Notes under the pieces: generated by a model
The model's input: the letters and a program-made list of their open reading frames with translations, nothing else
Told to the model about the DNA's origin: nothing
Database searches by the model: none
NCBI GenBank assembly: GCA_964017235.1
Contig: OZ024927.1
Span: 23,083,160 to 23,147,159, forward strand
DNA length: 64,000 nucleotides
Origin: Sabellastarte sp. h YS-2021
Lineage: Eukaryota > Annelida > Polychaeta > Sabellida > Sabellidae
Direction: 5' to 3'
In this document: positions 1 to 10,935 of the stretch, piece after piece
Position numbering within the stretch: position 1 is the stretch's first letter
Layout: every line of letters begins with the position of its first letter
Program-made: the position numbers and the translations under genes

Positions 1-283
1 ACCCTGTGGCAACTGCCACATAATCGTCAATGTAGCAGTGCAAGTTCACACCCAATTTTTTCATCATGAAGGCAATGCTATCAGAACAAAGCTGAAACGC
101 CGCCGTGCCATGGACCCAGTCAAACGCGATCGCTCCATCAATATAATAAGAGCCCTGCCATTTCATGCCAAACTTTATGCAGTCGGCTGGATCCACTTGC
201 AAGTTCCTAAACGCCCGAGCTACGTTCACCTTGAACAGTACTGGATCTGACGCATTCGCAATGTCCCTCACAATATCATCAAT
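1..283 (-). pseudogene. DIRS-like reverse transcriptase, 3' portion of an element split by LINE-A1
   Basis: Reading the minus strand from 283 to the window edge gives an unbroken frame of about 94 codons. It starts with an SIDD-like block (IDDIV) and ends just after a YIDDY catalytic box. It aligns by eye with the RT of the intact DIRS-A element, for example FKVNVARAFR here against FKVDVSRAFR there. The catalytic aspartate of RT motif A is therefore asparagine in this copy, which should inactivate it. The frame runs off the left end of the window, so RNase H and recombinase parts would lie outside. The upstream half of the same RT is found at 4159-5040 on the same strand, and the LINE at about 290-4158 separates the two halves. 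Family assignment to DIRS-order RT is strong; the exact clade is not resolved. Confidence 0.8.
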
Positions 284-329
284 ACAGGTAAGCTTCAATT
301 CTAATTCTAATTCTAATAGCACTTTTATA

Positions 330-366
330 GCGCTTAATCTCTGTCAAAAGACAGACTCTAAGGCGC
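330..366 (-). other. 3'-UTR RNA hairpin of LINE-A1
   Basis: The minus-strand RNA can form a stem with a GCGC/GCGC base, a bulged C, a TTAG/TTAA segment, a small internal loop, and a TCTGTC/GACAGA upper stem closed by a TTTT loop. The same fold with different paired bases occurs in LINE-A2 (35061-35095) and in the truncated copy at 21883-21918. It lies directly before the terminal tandem repeats, where LINE reverse transcriptases are known to recognise their template. Confidence 0.7.
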
Positions 367-453
367 ATCACACAAAAACATTGTTCAATATTCAAAAACC
401 AGAGACATTGCAGGGGTCAGCACCGCGGAGAAAGCAGAAAGGAAATTGGAAAT

Positions 454-3400
454 TTAGGGTGGGTATGCTTTTCCAAAGAGGTATGACTTCAACTTTGACC
501 TGAAAGAGGCAAGTGAGTTTGCAGAGCGGACCTCATCAGGAAGATCATTCCAAATCATAGGTGCGTCATACGCAAAACTGAGTCCAAAATGTTTTCGAGA
601 CTTGAAAATTGAACCAAAGTGGGGAACCTCAAGAAATATGCCATCAGATTGACTTCGACGAGTGTTATATGCACTATGTCTGGGAATGAGGAAGGGTTCA
701 AAGTATTTGGGGTTACCACTGTGTAGGAACTTATATACCAACATGGCAGTCTTAAAGATAGAACGGTACTTAATTGGCAACCAATGTAGTGCTTTTCTAA
801 CTGGAGTGATGTGTGAGTACTTGGTGGTGTTGGCAACAATTCTGGCCAGGCTATTCTGAACACATTGAAGTTTGCGCAGATCTAGAGCTGAGAGACCTCT
901 GAACAGAGAGTTACAGTAATCTAGGTGACTTCCGACCAGAGCATTGGCAGCCATAAGAGTAGCTTCATGTGTCAGATGTCCTCGGAGTCGCTTAAGATCC
1001 CGGACATGAGCAAAACAAGCCTTGCAGACCTTCCTAACATGGCAAGAGAATGAGAAATCAGAATCAAACCAGACACCAAGGTTCCTAACTGCATCTGTTG
1101 GTGATATGAGATTACCAAGTATGTTGACCGGGAAGGACTGATTAAGTTTTTCGCGCTGAGACTTTGAGCCAAACACAATGAATTCGGTCTTATCTGGATT
1201 TAGCTTGAGCTTATTTGTAGAGAGCCATCTCTTTACGTCTTCAAGGCAGTGTGACAGCTTATCAAGGGCCGAGGCAACATTTTTATGTGTGAGGTGTACA
1301 TACAATTGTGTGTCATCAGCGTAGAACTGGAAACTAATACCAGGATGATTCTGTATGACTTTACTCAGTGGAGTAGTATAGAGTGAAAAAAGGATTGGCC
1401 CCAGGACAGAGCCTTGAGGCACACCATACAATAACTTTTTGGCATCAGATAAAATTGACCCAATCTTAATGCACTGAACACGGTCTGAGAGATAAGACTT
1501 AAACCAATCGAGGACAACCCCGCTCACACCAAACCAGGAGCTAAGAGAATTAAGTAGCGTATCATGATCAATAGTATCAAACGCTGCTGATTGATCCAAG
1601 AGAACGACAGCAGTAGCCTCACCTTTAGCAAAAGCCAAATGAACATCATTCTTAATTGAAAGCAATGCAGATTCAGTTGAGTGACCTAGTTTGTAGGCAG
1701 ATTGCCTGACATTCTCCAGTCCGTTCAAACTAACATGGTCATTCAACTGAGAAGCAACAACACGTTCAACCAGTTTGGATATGAAGCCCAACCCAGAAAC
1801 AGGTCTGTAGTTTTTTAAGTCATTGGGTGGTAGTGATGACTTTTTAATCAATGGGGTTACAATAGCCTTCTTGAATTCATCAGGTACAACACCTTCTGAC
1901 AACGAGCAGTTAACAAGCCTGGTGATAGAGGGCAGTAAAATATCAATACATTCCTTAACAAGAAATGTAGGCCATGGGTCTAACAAACAAGATTTAGTGG
2001 GTGACTTCATGATAATTTTTCTAATTTCCTCTTGAGAAACTTGTTTAAAGCAGCTGAAATTGGGTACATCAGGTGGAGGAGGCAGAGTGAATGAGTCACT
2101 AGAGGAAAATGAGTTTCTGATTTTATCTATTTTGTCACTGAAGAAAGTGACAAACCGGTCAGCAAGACCTTTCTTAGATTCATGAGAAGGGAGTACTGCT
2201 TCTGGACTAGAGTGCAGTGCGGAACGCAAGACCTGCCATAGCTTCTTGGAGTCATTGGTATTTTCTTTGACCAGGTTTCTGAAGTAATTTGCCTTATCTT
2301 TGTTGACCAGTGAATTGCAGCGACCAATCTGTCTTCGAAGTCTAGCTCGATTATAGGCAGATTTATCTTTACGCCAGATTCGTTCCAGCTGTCGCCTGAT
2401 GGTTTTTGCCAGCCTGTAGGTGTCAGATAGCCAACCAGTAGCTTGCTTAGTAAAAGTGCGAGTAACCAATGGTGCATGCTTGTTGAGCAATTTGCTCAAA
2501 TCATCTAAGTATTGTTCACACAAACCACTGACTGTATCACCAGGGCATTTTACGAATGCGCTATTTCCCAAATCCTTACGGAAACTGTCCATGTCAATTT
2601 TATGATACCTCCTGAAAGTGACAACTTTTGCCTTATGTGAAGGAGGATTAACTGAGTCAAGCTGAGCAAGGACAAGAGCATGATCAGAAATAAATTCAGC
2701 AACTCGTACATTAGAGATGACACTGGCATCAGTAGGAGTAAGAACAAGGTCTAGGATATGACCATGTAGATGGGTAGCCGTTTGAACATTTTGTGTTATA
2801 TTGCATGATTCTAAACAGTTCTGGAATTTGATACTATCATTTGAAGAAGTATCCACATGAATATTGAAATCCCCACAAATTAGGAAAGAGGGAGAAACAG
2901 AGGATAAATATTCTAAAAGATTGAGAAATTGGTCCAGGAAACTTTCAGAGCATGAGCCAGGTGGACGATAAACACAAGTCAACACAAGCTGTTGAGCCGC
3001 CGACCCAATTGCAATGCTAACATTTTCAAAGGAACTGAAAGTAGGTGTGTCCACAGATCTAAACTGTATAGCTTTGTTGATAAAAAATCCGACACCACCA
3101 CCACGGCCATGAATACGGGGTTTGTGGCAGAATTTGAAGCCTGTCGGGGTGATGGAATGTAGAAGGCTGTCCGTTTCCTCCTGGCGAATATGTGTTTCAG
3201 TGACAGCAAGAATGTCGACAGAATGTACTGTTACAGTATCATCGATGCAGGGTCCCTTGTTTCTTACAGATCGGCAATTTACCACCCCAAACGAGATTGG
3301 TCCAGGATTAAGGGAGATGTCACCACAAAGCAACAATAAGGTCGCAAGGCCATGACGCTTAGCCATACAAGGGAAAAGATGTGTATTCAGGACATAGCTG

Positions 3401-3528
3401 TGGAGTCTGTAGGGGCGTGGTAATGAAGTAAGACCATGAGCAGACAACGGAATAAACACATTAGGATCACTGCTTACTGACTTTCTCCAAAACAACAGTA
3501 AGAGGAACAACCGGCGGATGGTACTCAT
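454..3528 (-). CDS. LINE endonuclease-reverse transcriptase polyprotein (intact)
   Basis: This 1024-codon frame starts at the ATG at 3528. The frame is open to 3624, but only through a GTG, so 3528 is preferred. In order it has: a hydrophobic signal-like start (RRLFLLLLFW); a 2A-like GDISLNPGP motif ending at residue 77; an APE-type endonuclease with TETH, GDFN (residues 219-222) and SDH (281-283) boxes; a reverse transcriptase with [18 protein letters not shown] and the catalytic YADD at 736-739; and a C-terminal region ending KAYPP. The enzyme would nick target DNA and prime cDNA synthesis on the LINE RNA. No separate ORF1 is present in the element. There is no stop or frameshift, unlike every other LINE here, so the copy may be functional. 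CR1/L2/Jockey superfamily membership is well supported; the clade within it is not settled. Confidence 0.9.
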   Translation of the reverse strand: MSTIRRLFLLLLFWRKSVSSDPNVFIPLSAHGLTSLPRPYRLHSYVLNTHLFPCMAKRHGLATLLLLCGDISLNPGPISFGVVNCRSVRNKGPCIDDTVTVHSVDILAVTETHIRQEETDSLLHSITPTGFKFCHKPRIHGRGGGVGFFINKAIQFRSVDTPTFSSFENVSIAIGSAAQQLVLTCVYRPPGSCSESFLDQFLNLLEYLSSVSPSFLICGDFNIHVDTSSNDSIKFQNCLESCNITQNVQTATHLHGHILDLVLTPTDASVISNVRVAEFISDHALVLAQLDSVNPPSHKAKVVTFRRYHKIDMDSFRKDLGNSAFVKCPGDTVSGLCEQYLDDLSKLLNKHAPLVTRTFTKQATGWLSDTYRLAKTIRRQLERIWRKDKSAYNRARLRRQIGRCNSLVNKDKANYFRNLVKENTNDSKKLWQVLRSALHSSPEAVLPSHESKKGLADRFVTFFSDKIDKIRNSFSSSDSFTLPPPPDVPNFSCFKQVSQEEIRKIIMKSPTKSCLLDPWPTFLVKECIDILLPSITRLVNCSLSEGVVPDEFKKAIVTPLIKKSSLPPNDLKNYRPVSGLGFISKLVERVVASQLNDHVSLNGLENVRQSAYKLGHSTESALLSIKNDVHLAFAKGEATAVVLLDQSAAFDTIDHDTLLNSLSSWFGVSGVVLDWFKSYLSDRVQCIKIGSILSDAKKLLYGVPQGSVLGPILFSLYTTPLSKVIQNHPGISFQFYADDTQLYVHLTHKNVASALDKLSHCLEDVKRWLSTNKLKLNPDKTEFIVFGSKSQREKLNQSFPVNILGNLISPTDAVRNLGVWFDSDFSFSCHVRKVCKACFAHVRDLKRLRGHLTHEATLMAANALVGSHLDYCNSLFRGLSALDLRKLQCVQNSLARIVANTTKYSHITPVRKALHWLPIKYRSIFKTAMLVYKFLHSGNPKYFEPFLIPRHSAYNTRRSQSDGIFLEVPHFGSIFKSRKHFGLSFAYDAPMIWNDLPDEVRSANSLASFRSKLKSYLFGKAYPP

Positions 3529-3910
3529 TGCACTCCAGTTCCCTAAACTAAGAACAGGACCGTGAGGAGTAACACCAGTATGCCCTAATTCTAAGTTAGT
3601 TACTATGTGACACAGTCTGTCCACTCTAAATTCCGTCCCGTGGGCGACTCACGGGCACCCTACACTCCTCACTGAGCCTCTAGAATAAACAATTTCCCTA
3701 AAGTGAATCGAAGAGGGGATGGCCTTAAGCTCAAGGAAAGTATTGGAGTGACTAACAAAATAGTCAATTGTATTCAGTAGTTATTTCACAACAGTGAAAA
3801 AACAACAATTGGAATGACCAGAAACTGGAGAATGACTATGATATTCAGGTGATATTGACAGCCACTACAGTGAAAAACAACAATGGACTAAAATATCAGT
3901 AAAATAGGAA

Positions 3911-3975
3911 TAACTCACAATAAATCTGGGCCGATAATTCCCGCTAAATGGGCGATAATATCCGTACTATCAATA
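3911..3975 (-). promoter_or_regulatory. Conserved 5'-UTR block of LINE-A1
   Basis: The stretch reads, in plus orientation, a CCCG-N-GGGCGATAATA-N-CCG-N-TATCAA series. It matches the two tandem units in the LINE-A2 5' UTR (38351-38497). Retention in two diverged copies upstream of the ORF suggests an internal promoter or RNA element. The function is inference. Confidence 0.45.
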
Positions 3976-4158
3976 AACATGCAAATACAAGCTACAGCAT
4001 TGGTAATAGGAACACAGATTACACATATTGTGGATATTATTTAGTTTCCTTGCAATATATATTGAAAGCTTCTTATATTCGCCTAGACTTATGTACCAAA
4101 CAGGGTATCTTTTATTATTTACAAAAAAAGACGTCTCCGCGGTGCGCACTAAAATCAC

Positions 4159-5040
4159 AAAATTCAAAGCAAAGTTCTTCTGATCAAATTTGTCCCTGTC
4201 CACATGGTCATTAAGGGAAGTACCCCTGGGGTATGAAAGGTCAAGTATTATCCTCCTCTTATCTACATCCTTAGGGCGTGTCATTAGTGGGAACAATGGA
4301 CCACCTCAGCCCCTATTTCATCAACTGGGCCCAACATCGCCCCAAGGGCGACCTCTTTATCCAAATATTCTTGAACAGCCTGTGAATGTGCTAAAGCTGA
4401 GTAATGGTTAGTTACATTTTTGTTGTTTAATCCCTCATGGCTGACCAAGGACAGGGGAAACCCAAATTTCAGATAATTAATAACTCTCTTATCCGGATAA
4501 TCTTGCCAATCTGTCTTCCCAAGCCCTCATATTAAGGCCAGATTTCAAAGGAAATTGAGCAACTTTGTAGTTAGGCTCATTAGTATTTCTGATAATTCGG
4601 GATATGTTCAGACACTTGTCAATACTGTCAATACAAACTTCTTGCCTATCAGGACCAATAAACTCGAAATTATCCTGTTGTAAAGCAATGAAACTGGTTC
4701 TCTTATCCGGAAAATTTGTGTCAGCAATCCTAAATTTGTTAACACCACTCTTTGGTGCACCAACTTCGATCTTTTCGATAAGGGGGGTATCCTGACCCTC
4801 AGATTACGAGACCGTGTTCTGACATGTATCTAAACTAACAGGTATAGCATCCTGCATTTGTCCAACAAATATCTCTCGTGATATATCATGACTGCCATTC
4901 CAATCGACTTCAAGCGAGGCAGCAAGAACGTCAATAACCTGACCCATGTATTGCTCATAGGAACAGCCATAATATTGGTGAACTAGCAAGTCCTTACGAT
5001 AATTATCATAAACTTGACTAGGGGACAATGTTAACCCCAT
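4159..5040 (-). pseudogene. DIRS-like Gag/RT, 5' portion of the element split by LINE-A1
   Basis: The minus strand begins at an ATG at 5040 and reads through about 78 codons to an in-frame stop near 4806. It then continues with recognisable RT-upstream sequence: NMRAW and a PDKRVINYLKFGFPL block correspond to NIRAW and WDQQLIQCLEFGFPL of DIRS-A, and PLMTRPKDVDKRRIILDLSYPRG corresponds in position and motif to the RT start of DIRS-A. Two single-base frameshifts (about 4293 and about 4508) and one stop break the frame. Similarity ends at FALNF (4159), where the LINE begins. The protein would have been a Gag-RT polyprotein. Divergence from DIRS-A and DIRS-2 shows it belongs to a separate lineage. 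Confidence 0.7.
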
Positions 5041-6919
5041 TCTATGTGAACAGTCAGTCTTCTTTTTTTAGCTGCAAGTGTTTATATCAACCTTTTTAAA
5101 AAGTACATGTAATTATTTAGTTATGGCTGTTTGCATTGTGGTAAGGTAATATATGTAAATATGAGCAGATATAACAGCAGCCTACCTCAAAAAAGAGATA
5201 AATAGTGTTTTATGTGGAGTAAGCCTTGTGGTATTTGCACCATATTGGTGAAGCCACGTTTAACAAAATCACCTCTGGTCGCCATGTTTTTAAATCAATC
5301 TTGACCAGTATCAAAAGGCTTCCTTTAATGAGCAATATCAATGACTGTACAAAGTTTCAAGTCAATCAGTCAAAGCAATCTGGACTTAGAGAGCACATAA
5401 GCTTTACAAATGGTTGGCTGCCATTTTACATACAAGATTGCAGATGTAATTTTTTTAAAAAGTTTTCCTCCTTGATCCTGAAACGAACAAAGAAAACCTG
5501 AAGATGATATTTTGAACCGTTTTGCTGTAATGAGGAAAAGTAGAAAGGGGAGGAAAAAGAAAAAAAGGAGAAGAAAAAAAGTTCTAACGAAACATTAAGG
5601 ACATCTGACTTTCTAATGATATATAACACATATTTGTAAGTTACATAGTTTCCGAGATATTGTTGAAAGACTGGCACTTGTTGACACTCATTATCAATGG
5701 TAAGGAGATGCCGTTGTATACAGAATATATATATCCGGCCCTGGATATCCACCAAGAAGGTCTTATATGCCACGTTGTGTATAATCAATACAAAGTTAAT
5801 ACTATAATATACAAACAAGCCAGAAAGGCAAAAAAATGTTTAAACTTTGCTTGTGTTGGGCCTGATTATTGAAAGGGCTGAATCTCCAATTCAAATCTTC
5901 TGCATTATAGCTTTTAAATGCTGAATCCAATCTAAAACAACACATAGATATCACAGCTTAAGCCATGAAGTCTCATTTCACAGTTTTCCTGTTATTCCCT
6001 GGGTGAGAGAATGTGAGATTTCAATTATGATATTCAAATGACTTAACAAATTGTTACCACCTAACGCTTCTTATCATACATGGCAGCACGCTTTGTTTTT
6101 GTCTTATTTTCATATATTTGTTTCTTTTCTTATTGGTAATAGAGGTTTTGGGCAACACACCTCATTTGTTGAAATTGTTTAGTGTTTTTGAGGGCATTAA
6201 AATGGCTTCTTTGTTGGTGAATAGTTCACAGACGTCTGTTGGGTGCTATTTGTGACTTCACATCTGTTTTAAAATTATATTATTATAAATAATTATATGT
6301 GGGTTTGAGAGATCAATTAAATTTTAATAGATCTTTTAGATGGTTGTAAGAAGTAGCTTCTCCGTTGATGAATTATTCACATTCATATTTCATCAGAGAC
6401 GAGAAAGTGTCTGTCCCAATACAGCCATAGATGTTGAATGGGATGTAAACTTTATATCAGACACAATGGTAATGGTGACCTTATTGTTGCTTTGTTATTA
6501 GACTGTGGACTTGACTTTACTATCAAAGTTAGAATTGATTGATCTATTTAGTATTATATGTCTTGTCTTTTTTCTTTATATTATGATGGGTTATTGGAAG
6601 TAGGTGGTGATCAAGTATAATGTAAAGTACTTTGGTTATAACTGCAAAAAGTATAAGTACAAGTAAAAATATTTGTGATCTCGTGGTTAGATTTTTCACC
6701 TGTTGTTGTGTAATCAGAATAGAGACATTTGATTGGGGAAAAAATTACACTCTATAAGGTTGTAATAATTTGAACATATGATACAAATTTGGAATGATTG
6801 AATAATATGAAAGCAAAAAATTGTGTTTATTTTATGTGTTCAATGTAACTCTTTGTCAAAAAGAAATTTGTAAATTAGTAATTTGCAGAGATACAACCCC
6901 ATTTTCATGAAAACTTAGT
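5041..6919. other. Non-coding AT-rich stretch
   Basis: No ORF here has recognisable motifs. Around 5226-5460 the text resembles diffuse non-autonomous repeat sequence, and 5530-5580 is a purine-rich A/G run. I see no gene in it. Confidence 0.5.
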
Positions 6920-6933
6920 TTAAAAGTAATATA

Positions 6934-7180
6934 TAGGGGGCCACGGTGGCAGAGTCGTAACATTCTCACCTCCTGTCTCTGAGAGTGACGTTTGATTCCC
7001 AGTCCGACCTCAAGTGGGAAAGCTGGTAGTTGCTTGCCGTAGATCGGTAGTTAACAGTACGGAACCTTGACCAAATGTATGTACTGGTTTCCTCTGCCCA
7101 TAAAACTACCCGTCGTGATATGACCTATCCAATGTGTTGAAAGCAATGTTAAAACCCAAATAAATTAATTAATTAATTAA
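6934..7180 (+). mobile_element. tRNA-headed SINE, copy 1
   Basis: The head has a pol III box A-like TGGCAGAGTCG (about 6947) and a box B-like GTTTGATTCCC (about 6989). A body and a 3' domain (ACTGGTTTCCTCTGCCC, then AACTACCCGTC and TGTTGAAAGCAATG) follow, with a tail of AATT repeats. It is flanked by a 14-bp duplication with one mismatch (6920-6933 and 7181-7194). The 3' domain is shared with the SINEs at 56.0, 62.0, 20.5 and 17.9 kb and with the 5S-headed SINE at 43.8 kb. Confidence 0.85.
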
Positions 7181-7194
7181 TTAAAAGTACTATA

Positions 7195-10100
7195 ATTATG
7201 AATTTTAAAACTCACTTAATATATTTATATGTAAAATTGACCTGTTTGGCTAGGTAATTTAGCACACATAACGCATAATTTGTACATAACAAATAATATC
7301 CAGCCAATCAGCACCTCTCATACAAAAATATTGATGTTTTAGCGGTATTTTGATTGGTCATATGCCAATTTGGATTTCTAATATCAAGTGGATGTAATAT
7401 TATTATCCCTCACTAGTATTTTCAAGTTTCATAAAGCTTTAGAATTTCATATATGAACAATGACAATCCCAACATTTTTTCCTTTGTGACATTGCTTGTA
7501 GTGGAAGACCTACGTTGTTTTGTAACATTCCTTATCAAATTAGTATGCAGACAGCAGGCTCCATTGATAAAACGCTAATAGATGGGGGACTTATTTACCC
7601 TAACCCCTCTGGGATAGCTTTAATAGAAAAGCTGTTTACACTAAGATACAAAAAACCTTTACACTGACTAAATAGTCCTCAAAAGAAGACAAAATATATG
7701 TGCTGTAATATAGTGATAGCTGACTGGATCACAGTTTCATTTCAGAGATATAGTACCATTAATAAAGTATACTTTGTCGTTTCGTCGTTACACCTTTTTT
7801 CAATATCCAACCCTTAATGCTACTCTCTGTCATACGTTGGTTCAATTAGACACAAAATCTCCTTTTGTGCTATTTAAGTTTTGTAACATGGATTTGCTTT
7901 GATTGAAATATGAAATGATGAAAGTGCAAACTATAAGGGGGGACAGTTTTTATCGATAGGATAGTACAATGGAAAGACAGATTTACTGTGTGTCTGTTGT
8001 ATTGCCCTGTCAATACTTGTTGTACCATACAAACAAAAGTTACCAAAAAGATAGGTTGTAGTACTAAAATGATAAGTTGTAAATCTTTTTATTGGACATG
8101 TGTGTGTCCAGTAGTTCATTCCCTTGGTCCCACCATAATAAAATCTTTTATGCTATCATTTCTATTACATCTAGTTTAATTACTACATTTATGTATTCCA
8201 CTATCTGATTTGTTACCAGTTCATTGACCTTTGCAGGTATCTGTCCTGCCACTTTGACTTTGTCAGGCCACAAGGACACAGTGAGAACTTCCCACTGTGC
8301 TCTCCCCAGGCACTGGTACTTTGGATGATTTGTGGTTGTAGGTCTGGGGACTTTTATGCTGGGACTTGGTTTGGTGGAGATGAGTACCTGCTTGTGCCTG
8401 AGTACCTGCTTATGTTGAGGTACTTCTGCTGCTGATATCATTGAAAATTATATTATTTTATTGAAGCATCCTTTTGGAATCTGTTACATTTTCAGGAAAG
8501 CAAAACAATCCTGGCAGCTAGAATATCAAAATGTAAAAATCACACTGGGTCACAAAATTGTCACTTTGGTTTGTTAAGAGAAAAAAAAATAACATTATAG
8601 AAGTGTAACAATAAAATGCAAAGTACTCAGAGAGCACATGCCTCTGCCAAGACCCAACACTATCACTCTTGCTTATAAGTTCAAAAATATCATTTACAAA
8701 AAAGTTATCATTAGCAACTAACAAGTTTTTGATGTTATTCAAGGCTTAACGTATGAACTTGAGGGCCTCAGGACTGAGTGGTATCTACAATATATCATTG
8801 AAGGTCTATGAATATAAAAGAATCCTCTCAATTCGTTAACAGGATCCATTTTCTGGAACACATTTGGTAAAATGCAACAGCGATTTGGCCAGACTTTGTG
8901 GACTAAATTTATGTGAAATATGCGACTGGGTGGGGACACTCTTTCATAGTAAAAATTAATAATCAAAATTTTTGCCAATATTTACTATTATAGTAACGAA
9001 AATCACAAACATTGAAAGAATTTCCTAAAGGTCAAGAAATAGAAGGCAGTTTCTTCATCCCAGTTTCCACATATTGATACTAGTTTTTTTTCACCCTATG
9101 ACAACAGTAACACAGCTGATCTTTTGCCACAGTTCTGACAAGTTTATGATTTGTACAGATTTCCAGAAAAAAATTCTTTGTAACATATCTTCAATGTTTG
9201 AAGAAAATTCTCACTGACTCTTTCTGAAACAAATAAAAGTGTATAACCATTGTCAATAAGAACAATCAAATTATGTTAAATTTACTATTGAAAATTATTA
9301 ATAAATTGCCAGAAATAAAAACAAGCCAAAAAAGAGAAATATCTTCCCCATTTTCTCATTAGTATTCTATGCTCTTGCTTTTGTGCATCCCAAGAGATAC
9401 GAACACAATAGCTAACTTGTTTGTACTGACATACGTACGCATAGTACACGACCTTGTAATAATGACATTACATCAATTACGACATTACTGCCACAGTGGC
9501 ATAATTAGTAGTAATTTGTAAGTCCCATGGGTAGATTTAACTTTCCTGTACTACAGTCTTAAAGATTTGTTACAGGCAATTTTGTAGTGCCTAGAATGGT
9601 CTGTCTACTCTGTAGGTATGCACAATAGGCACCTTATGCCCTGATCACACTATACATGGTATTATCTATATTTATAGACAGTTTGTTTTACTTTCCATGT
9701 ACTGTCATATTTCTGTCAGTAAAGTTTGTATACTGTGTCATTCCTTGGTTTAGGTGACCACCTGCAGGGAATTTTTAAAACCCCCAAAACTCCCACCTTT
9801 CATACACCGTATCAAAGTCAAATCCTATTACTGACCATAACTGTGGATTGTTCTACAATTTCTATAGCTCTTCAACTGCCTTTTCCTCCCATTTTCTGCC
9901 CTTCTTCTGTACCTTCTCTGTGATAAACCATGGCTAATGTTACAGACTTGCATTCTCTTCCACATCAAAATTTTAGCAAGAGGTTAGTTTTCCTTATCTC
10001 TATAATTGCAAACAAATACTGCCTGTAGTATAATAGGGGCACTACATTTCATCATGTTTACTCATGTGGAGGAATAAACTTTAGAATATGATAAGATACA

Positions 10101-10849
10101 ATAGAATAATAAAAGACCAGAAGCACTAAAATAATGCAAAATTAATTTAAATCCTCTAATGCTCTTAAGTCTAAAACTGACAGTCCGAGAAGGGATCATT
10201 ACCCAGCAAACTTCCAACAGGGATGGATACCAATAGAGGTGGAAATGCCAGTTTGAACAGGTAGGCCTTTAAATTGGCTTCTGCGTCCCAAGATAATCTG
10301 CTTTGGAGATATAAAGTGGTAACCTGCTTCATTCGAATGGGGCAGCTGAGGCAAAACTACGCCTACTAATTACCTTTTCGGGGTGGATTGTGGAAACTGA
10401 ACATTAACAAAAATACAAAGAAATTCACACGCTTTTTTAACTACTGAAATAACACAATTGCATCCCCAAGTGGCCTTTGCAATACTACAATATAATCACA
10501 TTTGGTTATAGTACCTTTTTGAAAATTGTGATAACGTCATCAACGATGATTTCTTCCACAGTTCAGTTTTACCCTTGCATAAAAATTTAACTGATAGAAG
10601 ATTGAATGTTTCCAGTTATACTTATACTAAGCATAGTATACAGCCTTTACTTTAGGCATCAAAGCCCTATTTGATCCATCCCAACTGCTCAATTACAGCC
10701 AAAGCTCTAGTGACTGGCAGTGCCCCACCTGAAAAAAACAGAGTCTAAGGGTTGACAATTTATCAATGTCCCCGAGGTGCCAAAGCCTTCCCACTAGGGA
10801 TAGGACTCAATGATAGAAAACTGCCATTTTTTGTGTTCATAAAGGCTAC
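7195..10849. other. Non-coding stretch with dispersed repeats
   Basis: No convincing coding sequence. ORFs such as the minus-strand one at 8148-8441 lack any recognisable motif. The only repeat I can tie to others is the short block at 8620-8655. The remainder is AT-rich unique-looking DNA. Confidence 0.5.
8620..8655 (-). repeat. Dispersed repeat, GGCGGAGGTATGCACTCTCNGAGTGCT-type block
   Basis: The minus strand carries a GGCAGAGGCATGTGCTCTCTGAGTACT-like block. Related copies are at 15673-15706 (+), 29672-29709 (-), 53058-53097 (-) and 57661-57694 (+). The same orientation-independent spread and lack of coding content suggest fragments of a non-autonomous element. Confidence 0.55.
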
Positions 10850-10859
10850 TTTGTACCTG

Positions 10860-10935
10860 CTTTACCTGAGATTGATCCCAGGTCCTCTGTGCAAGTGTTT
10901 TACTTACCAGTAGGCCATACTGGCAGATGCAGTAC
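10860..10935 (-). repeat. Possible tRNA-derived SINE head
   Basis: On the minus strand a box A-like TGGCCTACTGGTAAG is followed about 30 bases later by GGGATCAATCTC, close to box B. The downstream tail does not clearly match the other SINEs, so this may be a different family or chance. Confidence 0.35.

Larger units (their letters stand above)
290..4158 (-). mobile_element. LINE-A1, near full-length CR1/L2-type non-LTR retrotransposon
   Basis: The element holds one intact EN-RT ORF. Its 3' UTR ends in a hairpin (330-366) followed by short TTAGAA-type tandem repeats (about 284-318 in plus coordinates), a tail style known for CR1/L2-like LINEs rather than poly(A). The 5' UTR (3529-4158) shares a motif near 3934-3975 with the 5' UTR of LINE-A2. 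Both ends are bounded by the interrupted DIRS-like RT: similarity stops at 4159 on one side and resumes at 283 on the other. I could not find a clear target-site duplication, so the ends are placed to within a few tens of bases. Confidence 0.75.

Noticed and set aside
6940-7010. Functional tRNA gene at the SINE head
   Set aside because: Box A and B are present but no complete cloverleaf with anticodon arm can be drawn, and it continues into a SINE body.
8148-8441. Minus-strand 97-codon ORF as a host gene
   Set aside because: No recognisable domain and no codon or splice context. It looks like a chance ORF.
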